Positions 9,385-18,987 of a DNA stretch of 64,000 nucleotides are shown piece by piece. The first letter of the stretch is position 1, and every line of letters starts with the position of its first letter. Position numbers and translations under genes: made by a program. Source of the DNA: Bacteroidia bacterium. Lineage in GTDB: Bacteria; Bacteroidota; Bacteroidia; B-17B0; Aurantibacillaceae. The notes beneath the pieces are model-generated. The model was not told where the DNA came from. It saw only the letters and a list, made by a program, of their open reading frames with translations, and made no database searches. The stretch is from assembly GCA_016787705.1 (NCBI GenBank), contig JAEUTP010000015.1, positions 62,001 to 126,000 on the forward strand. Reading direction: 5' to 3'.

Positions 9385-12207
9385 TTATTTACTCAACATC
9401 ACAAAAGCGCTCCAGTAAAAAGGTTCCTTGTATTTTACTTTTAATTGTTTAATGGCATCAGAAAAAGCCTGTTGTTTATTTCCACTTTTAGCATAGTTGT
9501 TATAGAATAAGGTCATTAGCTCCATTGTAGCCGCATCACTTACGCTCCATAAACTCATAATAATACTTTTTGCGCCTGCAATTAAAAACGCACGTTGCAA
9601 ACCGTACACTCCTTCACCCTGCTTTACACTACCCAGGCCGGTTTCACAAGCACTTAATACAACAAGATCTGTTTTGTCTAAATTTAAACTCATAGCTTCA
9701 TAGGCAGTTAAAATCCCATTCTCGCTGTTTGGTGATGGATGAAAATTTTCATCAAACACATTTTCGCAATTTGCTAAAAGAACTCCGCTTCTTAATAAGG
9801 GATTTTCTTTCGCCGCTGAAACATCAACCCCCAAAACTTTGGAGGTTTCAACCTGGCTAAGATCGGCCAAAAAATAGCCGTGCGTGGCTATATGCAAAAT
9901 ACTTGGTGAATTAATGTCTTTTACTTTTGCCTCGGTAGCGTTTGTACCAAATAAAGCAGTAGCTTTTACTTTATAAGTAGTTAATAGTTTTGTAATGTTC
10001 TTTACTTCTACCTCTGTTCCTGGCAATTGATCAACAACACCATTTGTGCCGTATTTTGGATTACCGATTAAAAATGCAGTTGTTGGTTTTTTCGAAGCGC
10101 TTTCGGTTTGTTTTACATCCAAAAGATCTTTTGTGTTGCCAGTAAATTGTAAAGAATATTTATCTACTAAATATTTTCCCGTTCCATCTTTTAAAGCATT
10201 AATACTTAATTGATGGTAAGCTCCGTCTAATGAAAGATAAAGCTTTGTAATCCCATTTAATTGTTCATCCAATGTTTTCCAGGTAATAGCATAGGCCTCG
10301 TTCTCAGGTTTTTGATCAATTGTTTTTTCTCTGAAAGCGGCAATAGCATCATTAATCGTTTTTACGTTGCCAAGTTCGATCAACTTTAAATCTGTTGCTG
10401 TTAAAAGCAAAGCCAAATAATTTCCATTGGCTGTAAAACCATTCTTGTATTCATTCAGCTCTACAATTTCAACCGCAGCTTCACCCGGCTTTAATTGTTT
10501 TTGAATGCTTTCATAGGTAACGGTTTGCGCGGTGTTGCTTTCTTTAAACAAAGAACTTTTTTGCGATAATTCACGCTCCAATTCATTTACCCTGTTCTTT
10601 AAACTATCTATGTTTACCTTTTCTTTTTCCAATTCTTCTTTACTTAACTGGTAGGCCTGGTTCAAATTCTCTTTTGTCTCTAGCCAGTGCTTATAAGCCA
10701 GCTTTAATGATTGATCATCGCTGGCCGCAATTATATTTCGGATCTTGGAAGAGTTGCTCAATAAAAAACCTTTTGTATTGATAAGTGTATTGTACAATTG
10801 TTTGGATAGGCTGGTATCTGCAGATGAGTTTATATAAGCAAAAGAATAAAAACGCTGCAAGCGGTTATTTGTTTTTTCCCAATACAGGGTTTTTTCATTA
10901 TCATTTAAAGAACTAAAAAAAGTAGTTATATAATTTAATGTATTATCAATAACTGTTTTATAATTATCTTTTGCTTCGGCAATTTTATTGTTCTGCCATT
11001 GTGCTAAAGCAAGATCTTCAAGTGCCTGCGTATAGTTTGGATGCGTTTCGCCATACATCACTTTTTTCTGCTCTACAACTTTTATCATTAAATCAAGTGC
11101 TTTCCCAGGGTTACCATTAAAGCGATAAAAATTGGCCAGCTCCTGCTGTGTTGAAACCGTTGCCGGATTATTACTTCCCAGCTTGCGTTTGTAAATATCT
11201 ACAGCGCTTAATAATAATTGTTCTACTTTACTATTACGCCCGCCCATTTCCATATACAATTGGGCCAAGCCACTTTTTAAATGCGCCAGATCGGGATGCG
11301 CCCCTAATTTTTTTTCTTTTATCTCTATTGCTTTAAGATATAATTTTTCAGACTCATCATATTTTTTTTCAAAGCGATAAACGTTTGCAAGATTGATCTG
11401 CAATTTTATATAGTTGCTGTAATAATCTTTTAAAACGGTGGCCGCCTCGACAAGACTCGTATTCATTTGGCTTTCGGCATCTTTTAATTTATTCATATCA
11501 AGATATGCCATGGCAAGATTGTTACAAATAAGCGCTTTGGCCAATGCATCGTTTTGCGTTTTAGCTATTTCCAATGCTTTTTTAAGATCCGATTCTGCTT
11601 CTGTATAAAAACCTGTTTCTTTTTTTAAAACCGCATTATTGTTTATAGATACTATAAGCTTTCCTGCGTTTGAACGTTTTTCACGCAGGGCAATAGCTTC
11701 TTCACTATAAGGTTTAGCCTTTATAAAGCGCCCACCGGCCTGGTAAACCAAAGCAAGATTACTAATGGTTTGCGCGTAATTCTCAGACGTATCCATGCCA
11801 GCTTTTGTATACAGATCTTTAGCTTGCAAAAAACATTGTTCGGCAAGATTTAATTTGTTGCTTGCCATTAATATTTCACCGTTCTTTAAATTAGTATAGG
11901 CTCTTTCTTCTTTGCTTACTTCACCCGCCTTTGCAATTTTAGCTGCACTTAATAAATTTCCGGTAAAAGTTCCCCCTTTTTCATCTGCTTCAAACAGGCC
12001 GCTGTTATCTAAAAATGAAATAGCATAATTAAAATTACTGGCATCATATTCCTGCTGTTGTTTTTCCCAGACATCGGTTGTTTTTTCTCTTGTCTTTTCT
12101 TTTAGCTTATCTGTTTTTCTTTTTATAAATCCTTCTACATCTACTTGCGCAGAAGTATAAATACTAAATAAAAACAATGCTGGGATCAAAAAAAAGCTCT
12201 TTTTCAT
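9385..12207 (-). CDS. exported TPR-CHAT domain protein
   Basis: The 940-residue protein has a signal peptide (MKKSFFLIPALFLFSIYTSAQ), many TPR units (about 80-430), a long coiled coil (about 500-570), and a C-terminal CHAT domain of the caspase/separase-like clan. The catalytic dyad is visible as His in ILHIATHGYF (about residue 776) and Cys in LVVLSACETGLG (about 854), with the downstream GAKSIIMSLWSV block typical of CHAT. I use ATG 12207 rather than an ATG 12 bp upstream because the signal peptide then begins correctly. It is divergent from a TPR gene and the PorE-like gene. The substrate is unknown; the enzyme would act in the periplasm or outside the cell. Confidence 0.9.
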   Translation of the reverse strand: MKKSFFLIPALFLFSIYTSAQVDVEGFIKRKTDKLKEKTREKTTDVWEKQQQEYDASNFNYAISFLDNSGLFEADEKGGTFTGNLLSAAKIAKAGEVSKEERAYTNLKNGEILMASNKLNLAEQCFLQAKDLYTKAGMDTSENYAQTISNLALVYQAGGRFIKAKPYSEEAIALREKRSNAGKLIVSINNNAVLKKETGFYTEAESDLKKALEIAKTQNDALAKALICNNLAMAYLDMNKLKDAESQMNTSLVEAATVLKDYYSNYIKLQINLANVYRFEKKYDESEKLYLKAIEIKEKKLGAHPDLAHLKSGLAQLYMEMGGRNSKVEQLLLSAVDIYKRKLGSNNPATVSTQQELANFYRFNGNPGKALDLMIKVVEQKKVMYGETHPNYTQALEDLALAQWQNNKIAEAKDNYKTVIDNTLNYITTFFSSLNDNEKTLYWEKTNNRLQRFYSFAYINSSADTSLSKQLYNTLINTKGFLLSNSSKIRNIIAASDDQSLKLAYKHWLETKENLNQAYQLSKEELEKEKVNIDSLKNRVNELERELSQKSSLFKESNTAQTVTYESIQKQLKPGEAAVEIVELNEYKNGFTANGNYLALLLTATDLKLIELGNVKTINDAIAAFREKTIDQKPENEAYAITWKTLDEQLNGITKLYLSLDGAYHQLSINALKDGTGKYLVDKYSLQFTGNTKDLLDVKQTESASKKPTTAFLIGNPKYGTNGVVDQLPGTEVEVKNITKLLTTYKVKATALFGTNATEAKVKDINSPSILHIATHGYFLADLSQVETSKVLGVDVSAAKENPLLRSGVLLANCENVFDENFHPSPNSENGILTAYEAMSLNLDKTDLVVLSACETGLGSVKQGEGVYGLQRAFLIAGAKSIIMSLWSVSDAATMELMTLFYNNYAKSGNKQQAFSDAIKQLKVKYKEPFYWSAFVMLSK

Positions 12208-12330
12208 TTCTAAAAACATTTAGACTTTAAAATTAGAAAATATCTCCATAATCAAGACTATTTTAGCTTTAGAACTTATTTTTTAATATTTCAAATAATA
12301 ATTTATATTTAGTGTTTAAATATCTAAAGC

Positions 12331-13386
12331 ATGAAACATAACTATTTACTGATCTTATTAGTTTTTTTTATGGTAAACGCCCACTCACAGGATACGGTGA
12401 AAGTGGCAACCAATTTAACACCTGAACAGCTGGCAGAACAAGATTATAATAGCGGACTTGCGGCCCTTAAAAAAAACGAATGTGCTGCGGCAGTTGAATT
12501 GTTTAATAAATCATTAACTACAAAACCTAATTTTGACAAAGCGCTTGCCAACCGTGCCATTGCGTATATACATTTAAAAAAGCATAACGAGGCTTTGGCA
12601 GATATAAATAGCGCTATTTTATTAAATGCACAAAATCCTGAATTTTATTTTAATAAAAGTCTCATCTTTTATGATATCAACCAAAAAGACAGCCAGGCTG
12701 TTGCATTGGATAATTGTTTACGAATAAATCCGGCACATGCCGAAGGTTGTTATTACAAAGGCATTTCGCTTTACGATTCACGAGATTATGATAAATCAAT
12801 CGAATTTTTTTCAAAAGCAATTACCACAAATCCAAATTATGCTTACGCCTATAACGACAGGGCAAGTGCCAAGCGTGCCAAAGCAGATTATGCAGGTGCT
12901 ATTGCCGATTATGAAAAAGCAGTTAGTATAGATGGATCTTTGGTTTTTATTCATAACAATTTAGGTTCGGCTTACCGTTTAAATAAACAATATCAACAAG
13001 CTATTGATGCATATACAAAAGCATTGCAGGCAAACCCTTCTTACCTTGTAGCGTTAAACAACCGCGGCTCTGCTAATTTTGAGAACAATAATCTTAAAGC
13101 TGCCCAGGCTGATTTTGAAGAGGTATTAAAAAAAGATCCGAAAAATTCTTTCGCTTACAACAACCTTTCTTCAATTGCCATAAAAAATAAAGATTATAAA
13201 AAAGCAAAAGATATGGCCTCACAATCCATTATTAACGATCCAAAAAACGGTGCCGCTTATTACAACCGCGGCATTGCCCGCCAAATGCTGCGTGAAGAAG
13301 CGGATTGCTGCGCCGATTGGAAAAAAGCCTATGAGCTTGGCGTTGATAACGCAAAAACTTTTATTAACGCATCTTGCTTAGATTAA
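12331..13386 (+). CDS. exported TPR-repeat protein
   Basis: The 351-residue protein has a signal peptide (LLILLVFFMVNAHSQ) followed by about eight consecutive TPR units, several in the canonical form (for example ALANRAIAYIHLKKHNEAL and AYNDRASAKRAKADYAGAI). A cysteine pair occurs near the C-terminus (ADCCADW). No catalytic domain is visible. The gene lies 12 bp before the PorE-like OmpA gene, so the two are likely cotranscribed and the TPR protein may be a periplasmic partner of the envelope complex. Confidence 0.85.
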   Translation: MKHNYLLILLVFFMVNAHSQDTVKVATNLTPEQLAEQDYNSGLAALKKNECAAAVELFNKSLTTKPNFDKALANRAIAYIHLKKHNEALADINSAILLNAQNPEFYFNKSLIFYDINQKDSQAVALDNCLRINPAHAEGCYYKGISLYDSRDYDKSIEFFSKAITTNPNYAYAYNDRASAKRAKADYAGAIADYEKAVSIDGSLVFIHNNLGSAYRLNKQYQQAIDAYTKALQANPSYLVALNNRGSANFENNNLKAAQADFEEVLKKDPKNSFAYNNLSSIAIKNKDYKKAKDMASQSIINDPKNGAAYYNRGIARQMLREEADCCADWKKAYELGVDNAKTFINASCLD

Positions 13387-13398
13387 TTTTTTAAGACT

Positions 13399-15537
13399 AT
13401 GAAAAAAATATTATTCGTTATTACATTTACTTCTTTTTCTCTTTTATCGTATTCTCAATCTGTAGAATTTGAAAAGGATAATTTTCCCGGTAAAAAAGAC
13501 GAAATGAAAGCTGCCCGCAAACAGTTAGATATTGGAACTGAATTTTATATGCAAGGCCGTAAAGAATTTGAAGATTTTAAAAAATCGTACGCCGCCGAAC
13601 ATCGCTACTATCCTGTAAGTCATTACGATTACCAAAAAGCAGGGTATCAAAATTTCAGAGATGCGCTTGCGCCGTTATCAACTGCACAGGCCTTTAATCC
13701 AAAAAATGCTCGCTTAAATTATATGTTGGGTTTCGTATCTTTTATTACAGATCCAACAACGCCACAAACCTTAACTTATTTTGAAACTGCATTTAAATTA
13801 GATCCTTTAGCAGAGGAAGATATGGCGTTTTGGTTGGCATGGAGTTACCATTTAAACAGCCGTTGGGATGATGCCATTAAACACTACCAGATCTTTCTTC
13901 AACAAGGTAAAAAAAATGCCATGGAAACTGAAGACATCAATAAAAAAATTACAGAATGTAACAATGGCAAAAAATTTAGCGCAAATCCTGAGCGGGTTTT
14001 TGTAGATAACCTTGGAAGCAACATCAATACTGCTTTTCCGGAGTATGGCCCTTCTATTTCTGCAGATGAGGAAACCGTAATTTTTACAGCGAGAAGAGAT
14101 AATTCTACCGGTGGTAAACGCGATGAAAATGACAATGGCTATTACGAAGATGTTTATATATCTACAAAACTAAACGGCAAATGGCAGGCCTCAAAACTTT
14201 TAAGTAAGAATGTAAATACCGAGAACCACGATGCGGCAGCTGGGCTTTCTTCTGATGGCACCAAGTTGTACGTTTACAGGCATTCAGGAAAAGATGGTGG
14301 CGATCTTTATGAAAGTGTTTTGTTTGGTGCAGATTGGGAAGAGCCGGTTCATATGAATAAATACATTAACACAAAATATCATGAATCAAGTGTGAGCTTA
14401 AGTTTTGATGGTAAGCGTTTATATTTTGTAAGTGATAAAGAGTCGGGCATTGGCGACAGGGATATTTATTACAGCGATATGGATGTAAAGGGAGAGTGGG
14501 GCCCTTCAAAAAACATTGGCCCCGTAATAAATACCAAATATGGCGATGAAGCTGTATTTATGCATCCTGACGGTGTTACATTATATTTTAGCAGTAAAGG
14601 CCACAACTCAATGGGCGGTTATGATATTTTTAAATCTACTTTAGTAAATGGCGTTTGGGGAACGCCCGAAAATTTAGGTTACCCCATCAACGGACCTGAT
14701 GATGACGTGTTTTTTGTTGTGAGTGGCAGCGGAAGCCGTGCGTATTTTGCATCTTCTAAAACCGGAGGCTTTGGCGAAAAGGATCTATATAAAATTACTT
14801 TTTTAGGTCCTGAAAAAATGCCGTTATTAAATACACAAGACCAACTAATGGCAATGGCCGCTAACCCTGTAAGTAACTTAAAAGTAGAGAATGCTGTAGA
14901 AGTTGCCTCTGCAAAATTAACCATTTTAAAAGGTGTGGTTACCGATGCAAAAACAACACAACCTTTAGAGTCTTCTATTGATCTTATTGATAATGATAAG
15001 AACGTTGTATTGGCAACTTTTAAATCTAACAGCAGCACCGGTAAATATTTAGTAACCTTACCAAGCGGTAAAAATTATGGTATTGCCGTAAAACGAGATG
15101 GATACTTATTTCATTCAGAGAATTTCAACATTCCAGACAATGCAGCTTTTCAGGAGTTTACTAAAGATGTGGCATTAAAGAAAATAGAAATTGGCAGCAC
15201 TATTGTTTTACGTAATATCTTTTTTGATTTTGATAAAGCAACCATTCGCCCTGAATCTGCGAATGAGTTAGAGCGTTTAATTAAATTATTGAACGATAAT
15301 CCAACATTAAAAATAGAGTTAGGTAGTCATACCGATAGCAAAGGCACAGATGATTATAACTGGAAGTTAAGTGACAGTCGTTCAAAATCAGTTGTTGATT
15401 ATTTAATTGGCAAAGGAATTAGTAATACAAGATTAGTAGCAAAAGGTTATGGCGAAACAAAACCAATTGATGCCAACGAAACGGATGATGGGCGCCAGAA
15501 CAACAGAAGAACAGAGTTTAAGATCTTAGAAAAATAA
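13399..15537 (+). CDS. PorE-like OmpA-family protein (TPR, propeller, CRD, OmpA)
   Basis: The 712-residue protein has a signal peptide (ending LLSYSQ), an N-terminal TPR-like helical region, a PD40/WD40-like beta-propeller with repeated blades such as SLSFDGKRLYFVSDKE and HPDGVTLYFSSKG, a carboxypeptidase-regulatory-like domain (GVVTDAKTTQPLESSI), and a C-terminal OmpA domain (FFDFDKATIRPES, ELGSHTDSKGTDDYN, NNRRTEF) that should bind peptidoglycan. This domain order matches PorE, a T9SS component anchored to the cell wall. The signal lacks a lipobox. Two other OmpA/PD40 proteins in the window (28324-30354 and 45920-47371) lack the regulatory domain or the full TPR region, so this is the best PorE candidate, but orthology is not proven. 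Confidence 0.83.
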   Translation: MKKILFVITFTSFSLLSYSQSVEFEKDNFPGKKDEMKAARKQLDIGTEFYMQGRKEFEDFKKSYAAEHRYYPVSHYDYQKAGYQNFRDALAPLSTAQAFNPKNARLNYMLGFVSFITDPTTPQTLTYFETAFKLDPLAEEDMAFWLAWSYHLNSRWDDAIKHYQIFLQQGKKNAMETEDINKKITECNNGKKFSANPERVFVDNLGSNINTAFPEYGPSISADEETVIFTARRDNSTGGKRDENDNGYYEDVYISTKLNGKWQASKLLSKNVNTENHDAAAGLSSDGTKLYVYRHSGKDGGDLYESVLFGADWEEPVHMNKYINTKYHESSVSLSFDGKRLYFVSDKESGIGDRDIYYSDMDVKGEWGPSKNIGPVINTKYGDEAVFMHPDGVTLYFSSKGHNSMGGYDIFKSTLVNGVWGTPENLGYPINGPDDDVFFVVSGSGSRAYFASSKTGGFGEKDLYKITFLGPEKMPLLNTQDQLMAMAANPVSNLKVENAVEVASAKLTILKGVVTDAKTTQPLESSIDLIDNDKNVVLATFKSNSSTGKYLVTLPSGKNYGIAVKRDGYLFHSENFNIPDNAAFQEFTKDVALKKIEIGSTIVLRNIFFDFDKATIRPESANELERLIKLLNDNPTLKIELGSHTDSKGTDDYNWKLSDSRSKSVVDYLIGKGISNTRLVAKGYGETKPIDANETDDGRQNNRRTEFKILEK

Positions 15538-15549
15538 TTTTATATACTG

Positions 15550-15557
15550 TATCTTTG
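15550..15557 (+). promoter_or_regulatory. possible promoter -7 element TATCTTTG
   Basis: TATCTTTG matches the Bacteroidota -7 consensus TAnnTTTG and lies 20 bp before the GTG start of the DUF2079 gene. No good TTG-type -33 element is seen at the expected spacing. Confidence 0.3.
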
Positions 15558-15577
15558 GCTTTTGAAGAAAATCTATT

Positions 15578-17089
15578 GTGAACTTTTTTAAGCCTGTATC
15601 CATACAAAAAAAATCTACCGATAAAACCAAAGTGCTCTTGTTTTTAGTTTTATTCGGATTTTCTTTCCTCAATCTTTATATTGTTTTTAGAAACCATTAT
15701 TCATTTAACACCTTTGCTTATGATTATGGTGTTTATAATTTTGCTTTTTACGATTTTGCACATTTTCGTGTAAGTCAATGTCCTGTTTATTTGTTTCCTT
15801 TTCCAATAACTTTTTTACAGGATCATTTTTCGTTTGCATTAATTATTCTGTCTCCTTTATACTGGTTGCTTTCACCAATATTTGGCACGTATACGCTTCT
15901 ATTTATTCAAACATGCATAATTGCGTTTGGGGGCTGGGCAACATACAAACTAATTTTTTTTAAAAGCAACAATTATATATTGGCTTTATTGGCCCTGTTG
16001 TTTTACTTTGTTTTATTGGGTCGCTTTACTGCTGCTACCGCCGATTGTAACCTGGCCATTATCGGTTCTGCAATGATCCCTGTTTTTGTATATTATTTCG
16101 AAAGAAAAAATGTAACCGCTACGCTTTTGTGTTTTTTATTTCTACTTATCACGCGTGAAGATTATCCCCTTTGGTTATTTTTTATTTCCGGATTTTTAAT
16201 GATCGTGCATCGCAAAGAAAAATTTAAATTAAAGCTTTCTGCTTTGTTATTTGTTCTATCAATAATTTTCTTTATCATCATTTTTAAATTCATTATTCCT
16301 GGCTTTGAAGATGAAAATAAAAAATACAACCTGTTTGCGTTTACCGCACTGGGAGCAACACCTTTAGAAGCTCTTCGTTATTTTTTTCATGATCCCTTAA
16401 GATGTATTGAGCTACTTTTTATAAACCATTCCAAGAACAATTATTTTGATGGCATTAAACTGGATTTTTATATCATCTATCTTTTTTCAGGAGGTTTTTT
16501 ATTATTAATACGTCCTGTGTATCTGATTCCTTTTATTCCTTTGATCGCCAAAAAAATGTATGCTGACGATCCTATCCGTTGGAGTTCGGAATCTTATTAT
16601 AGTGTTGAATTTGCTTCTACTTTACCTCTAATGCTCTTTTTAATTATTGCGGGTTTAAAAAAGGATGACACTAAACTTCCTGTTGCAATACTTGTTTGCT
16701 GCTTGACAATGATAATGACCTGTAAGGAAATATACAGGCCCGCAGAATTTCATAGGGCGCGTTTAGGAAGTCCTGCAAAATATGACCTGTTAAACAAAGA
16801 TTTTTATTTGATCGATCCAAACGTTAAAGAAATACACCAAGCTCTAAAATTAATTCCCGGTAACGCAAAAGTTTCTGCTTCCAGTAAATTGTTGCCGCAC
16901 CTTGCTTACAGAGAAAAGATCTATTATTATCCAAGGGTAGACGATGCAGAATATATTTGCTTATTTAAAAAAGATACCTGGCCTGCATCACAGGAAGAAT
17001 CGGATAAAAAACTGGCACAATTGGTTGCTGAAAAAGGTTGGAAGATCTTAATAGAAAAACACAACTTTTTACTCTTGTCAAATAAATGA
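15578..17089 (+). CDS. DUF2079-type polytopic membrane protein
   Basis: The 503-residue protein has about ten hydrophobic segments over residues 18-380 and a soluble C-terminal region. The early motif YDYGVYNFAFYDFAHF followed by FLQDHFSFALIILSPLYWL resembles the conserved N-terminal region of DUF2079, which is distantly related to GT-C fold glycosyltransferases. The acidic residues in that first loop (Asp-Tyr-Gly and Asp-His) are the expected conserved ones. It starts with GTG, 40 bp after the PorE-like gene. A lipid-linked sugar transferase role is possible but unproven. Confidence 0.72.
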   Translation: MNFFKPVSIQKKSTDKTKVLLFLVLFGFSFLNLYIVFRNHYSFNTFAYDYGVYNFAFYDFAHFRVSQCPVYLFPFPITFLQDHFSFALIILSPLYWLLSPIFGTYTLLFIQTCIIAFGGWATYKLIFFKSNNYILALLALLFYFVLLGRFTAATADCNLAIIGSAMIPVFVYYFERKNVTATLLCFLFLLITREDYPLWLFFISGFLMIVHRKEKFKLKLSALLFVLSIIFFIIIFKFIIPGFEDENKKYNLFAFTALGATPLEALRYFFHDPLRCIELLFINHSKNNYFDGIKLDFYIIYLFSGGFLLLIRPVYLIPFIPLIAKKMYADDPIRWSSESYYSVEFASTLPLMLFLIIAGLKKDDTKLPVAILVCCLTMIMTCKEIYRPAEFHRARLGSPAKYDLLNKDFYLIDPNVKEIHQALKLIPGNAKVSASSKLLPHLAYREKIYYYPRVDDAEYICLFKKDTWPASQEESDKKLAQLVAEKGWKILIEKHNFLLLSNK

Positions 17090-17092
17090 TCT

Positions 17093-17926
17093 TTAAAGTG
17101 ACAGGTGTTTTGATCTTACCTGCTTACCGTAAAACAAAGTAGCTGCCTTATCAAATGTTTCAGGAAGATCCGTAGTATAAAAACTAACGGTTTGTGACTT
17201 GCTGCACTTTGTTTCCATTTCAGGGTGGCGTTGTAAATAATCTTTCAAGCCTTTTGCAACGATGGTTCCCTGCGATAATAATTGAACATTAGCGGGTAAA
17301 TAACTTTGAATTTTTTCTTTTATTAACGGATAATGCGTACAGCCTAAGATAATGGCATCAATATCTTTTTGCTGTTGCATTAAATTCCTTACGTGTTTTT
17401 TAATAAAAAAGTCAGCTCCTTCATTATTATACTCATTGTTTTCTATCAACGGCACCCACATAGGGCAGGCTTCCTGGTAAACTTTTAATTCAGGAAAGAA
17501 TTTTTCTATTTCAACCAGGTAAGAACCTGAACTAACGGTTCCCGCTGTACCGAGTACACCAACGTGTCCTGTTTTGCTATAATTACCAATAATTTCGGTT
17601 GTGGGTCTTATAACTCCCAGTACTCTTTTTGAAGAATCGACCTTTGGAAGATCTTTTTGCTGGATCGTTCTTAAAGCTTTTGCCGATGCTGTATTACAAG
17701 CCAATACAATTAACTCGCAACCCATGGCAAATAAGTGGTTAACGCACTCTAAAGTATATTCGTAAACGGTTTCAAAACTTCTTGAGCCATAAGGCGCGCG
17801 CGCATTATCCCCCAAATACAAGTAATCGTATTGCGGCATTTCGCTTACAATTTCTTTTAAAACTGTTAAACCACCAAAACCGCTATCAAAAACGCCAATC
17901 GGTTTATATGAAGGTTTTTGTTTCAT
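17093..17926 (-). CDS. murI: glutamate racemase
   Basis: The 277-residue enzyme interconverts L- and D-glutamate for peptidoglycan. It has the N-terminal IGVFDSGFGGLTVLKEI, the first catalytic cysteine in LACNTASAKAL, and the second in LGCTHYPLIKEKI. Length is slightly above average for MurI. I chose ATG 17926 because the conserved IGVFDSG block then starts about ten residues in; an upstream in-frame start at 17950 adds eight residues without similarity. It is convergent with the DUF2079 gene, with only 3 bp between them. Confidence 0.95.
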   Translation of the reverse strand: MKQKPSYKPIGVFDSGFGGLTVLKEIVSEMPQYDYLYLGDNARAPYGSRSFETVYEYTLECVNHLFAMGCELIVLACNTASAKALRTIQQKDLPKVDSSKRVLGVIRPTTEIIGNYSKTGHVGVLGTAGTVSSGSYLVEIEKFFPELKVYQEACPMWVPLIENNEYNNEGADFFIKKHVRNLMQQQKDIDAIILGCTHYPLIKEKIQSYLPANVQLLSQGTIVAKGLKDYLQRHPEMETKCSKSQTVSFYTTDLPETFDKAATLFYGKQVRSKHLSL

Positions 17927-18120
17927 GCGCGAAACAACAAATCTAAGCAAAAATGATACAAATTGCCGTTTTTAACGAAAAATGCGCTTTATTTGTTTCA
18001 AAATGATAGAAAAACGCTTAAAAACAACAAAAATTTAAACGCTTATAGTTTAACAAATTTGTTGTTTTTAGTAATAAAAAAAGACAATAAATCATCTATT
18101 TTTACGTTCTACAATTTGAT

Positions 18121-18855
18121 TTGCAAAAAAGAGTTTTTACATACTTATTGTGCTTACTGGTTTTAAGCGGTTTCTCTCAACGAAGCAAACGTAATTTTCG
18201 TCAAAGCGAAATAGGTTTATTTGGGGGGGCTTCTTATTATTTGGGCGACCTTAATCCGCGGGGGCATTTTTTATTCTCGAAACCGGCTGTTGGCCTTTTT
18301 TATAGGTATTCATTTCACTATCGTTATGCTTTTCGATTCGGATTCAATTATGGGTCTGTAATGGGTGATGATTCTAAATCAAAAGAGTTTGATCAATTGG
18401 AAAGAAATGTAGCATTTAAATCAAAAATTTATGACCTCCACGCTGTAGCAGAATTTAATTTTGTGGATTATCGAATTGGTGTTGATAAACACCGCTTTAC
18501 CATGTTTCTTTTTGCCGGCCTTGGTGCTTTTTATTTTAATCCTGAAAGTAGTTATGGTGCCGGCCCTGCAACCGATCTTTTGCATGGTGGTGTTGTTACA
18601 CCAGGTTATCCAAAACTCCAGATAAATATGCCTTATGGTATTGGTTTTAAAATGAATGCAGGACGGGTTTTTTGCTTTGGCATTGAGTGGGGGCCACGAA
18701 AATTATTTACAGATCATTTGGATAATGTGAGCGGCGAATATGCTGATGGTTATATGCGCGGCAATACTCGCACCAAAGACTGGTACTTTTTTTATGGTGC
18801 CACATTAAGTATAAAATTACCAAAAATCAACGAACCTTGTTTTAAAAGTTTATAG
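18121..18855 (+). CDS. DUF6089-type outer-membrane beta-barrel protein
   Basis: The 244-residue protein begins with a signal peptide (YLLCLLVLSGFSQ), then FGGASYYLGDLNPRGHF, a segment characteristic of DUF6089 proteins, followed by alternating amphipathic strands suggesting an 8-stranded barrel (PAVGLFYRYSFHYRYAFRFG; AEFNFVDYRIG). The start is TTG; no ATG is available upstream in this frame before a stop. A strong hairpin terminator follows. Its function is unknown. A G7 run occurs at 18223-18229. Confidence 0.8.
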   Translation: MQKRVFTYLLCLLVLSGFSQRSKRNFRQSEIGLFGGASYYLGDLNPRGHFLFSKPAVGLFYRYSFHYRYAFRFGFNYGSVMGDDSKSKEFDQLERNVAFKSKIYDLHAVAEFNFVDYRIGVDKHRFTMFLFAGLGAFYFNPESSYGAGPATDLLHGGVVTPGYPKLQINMPYGIGFKMNAGRVFCFGIEWGPRKLFTDHLDNVSGEYADGYMRGNTRTKDWYFFYGATLSIKLPKINEPCFKSL

Positions 18856-18875
18856 TTCTGTTTAAAATAAAAACA

Positions 18876-18913
18876 AAAAAGCCGGATCAAATAATCTTGA
18901 TTCGGCTTTTTAA
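18876..18913. terminator. bidirectional rho-independent-type terminator
   Basis: The arms AAAAAGCCGGATCAA (18876-18890) and TTGATTCGGCTTTTT (18897-18911) pair in 14 of 15 positions with a 6-base loop and A/T runs on both sides. It sits between the convergent DUF6089 gene and sdhB and can serve both. Confidence 0.85.
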
Positions 18914-18920
18914 TTTGTTT

Positions 18921-18978
18921 TTGTCATCCCGAGGTACGATGGATCTAATGCACAGAGCTTCCTTCGTAAGCATGACAA
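18921..18978. repeat. extragenic palindrome (TTGTCAT...ATGACAA)
   Basis: The outer arms TTGTCAT (18921-18927) and ATGACAA (18972-18978) enclose TCCCGAGGTACGATGGATCT-type sequence. This resembles dispersed TGTCATCCCGAG repeats of Bacteroidota. A related element with TGTCA arms is at 43947-44002. Confidence 0.45.
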
Positions 18979-18987
18979 TGAGAAAAA

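Noticed and set aside
14679-15038. 119-residue reverse-strand frame
   Set aside because: It is opposite the PorE-like gene and has no recognisable features.
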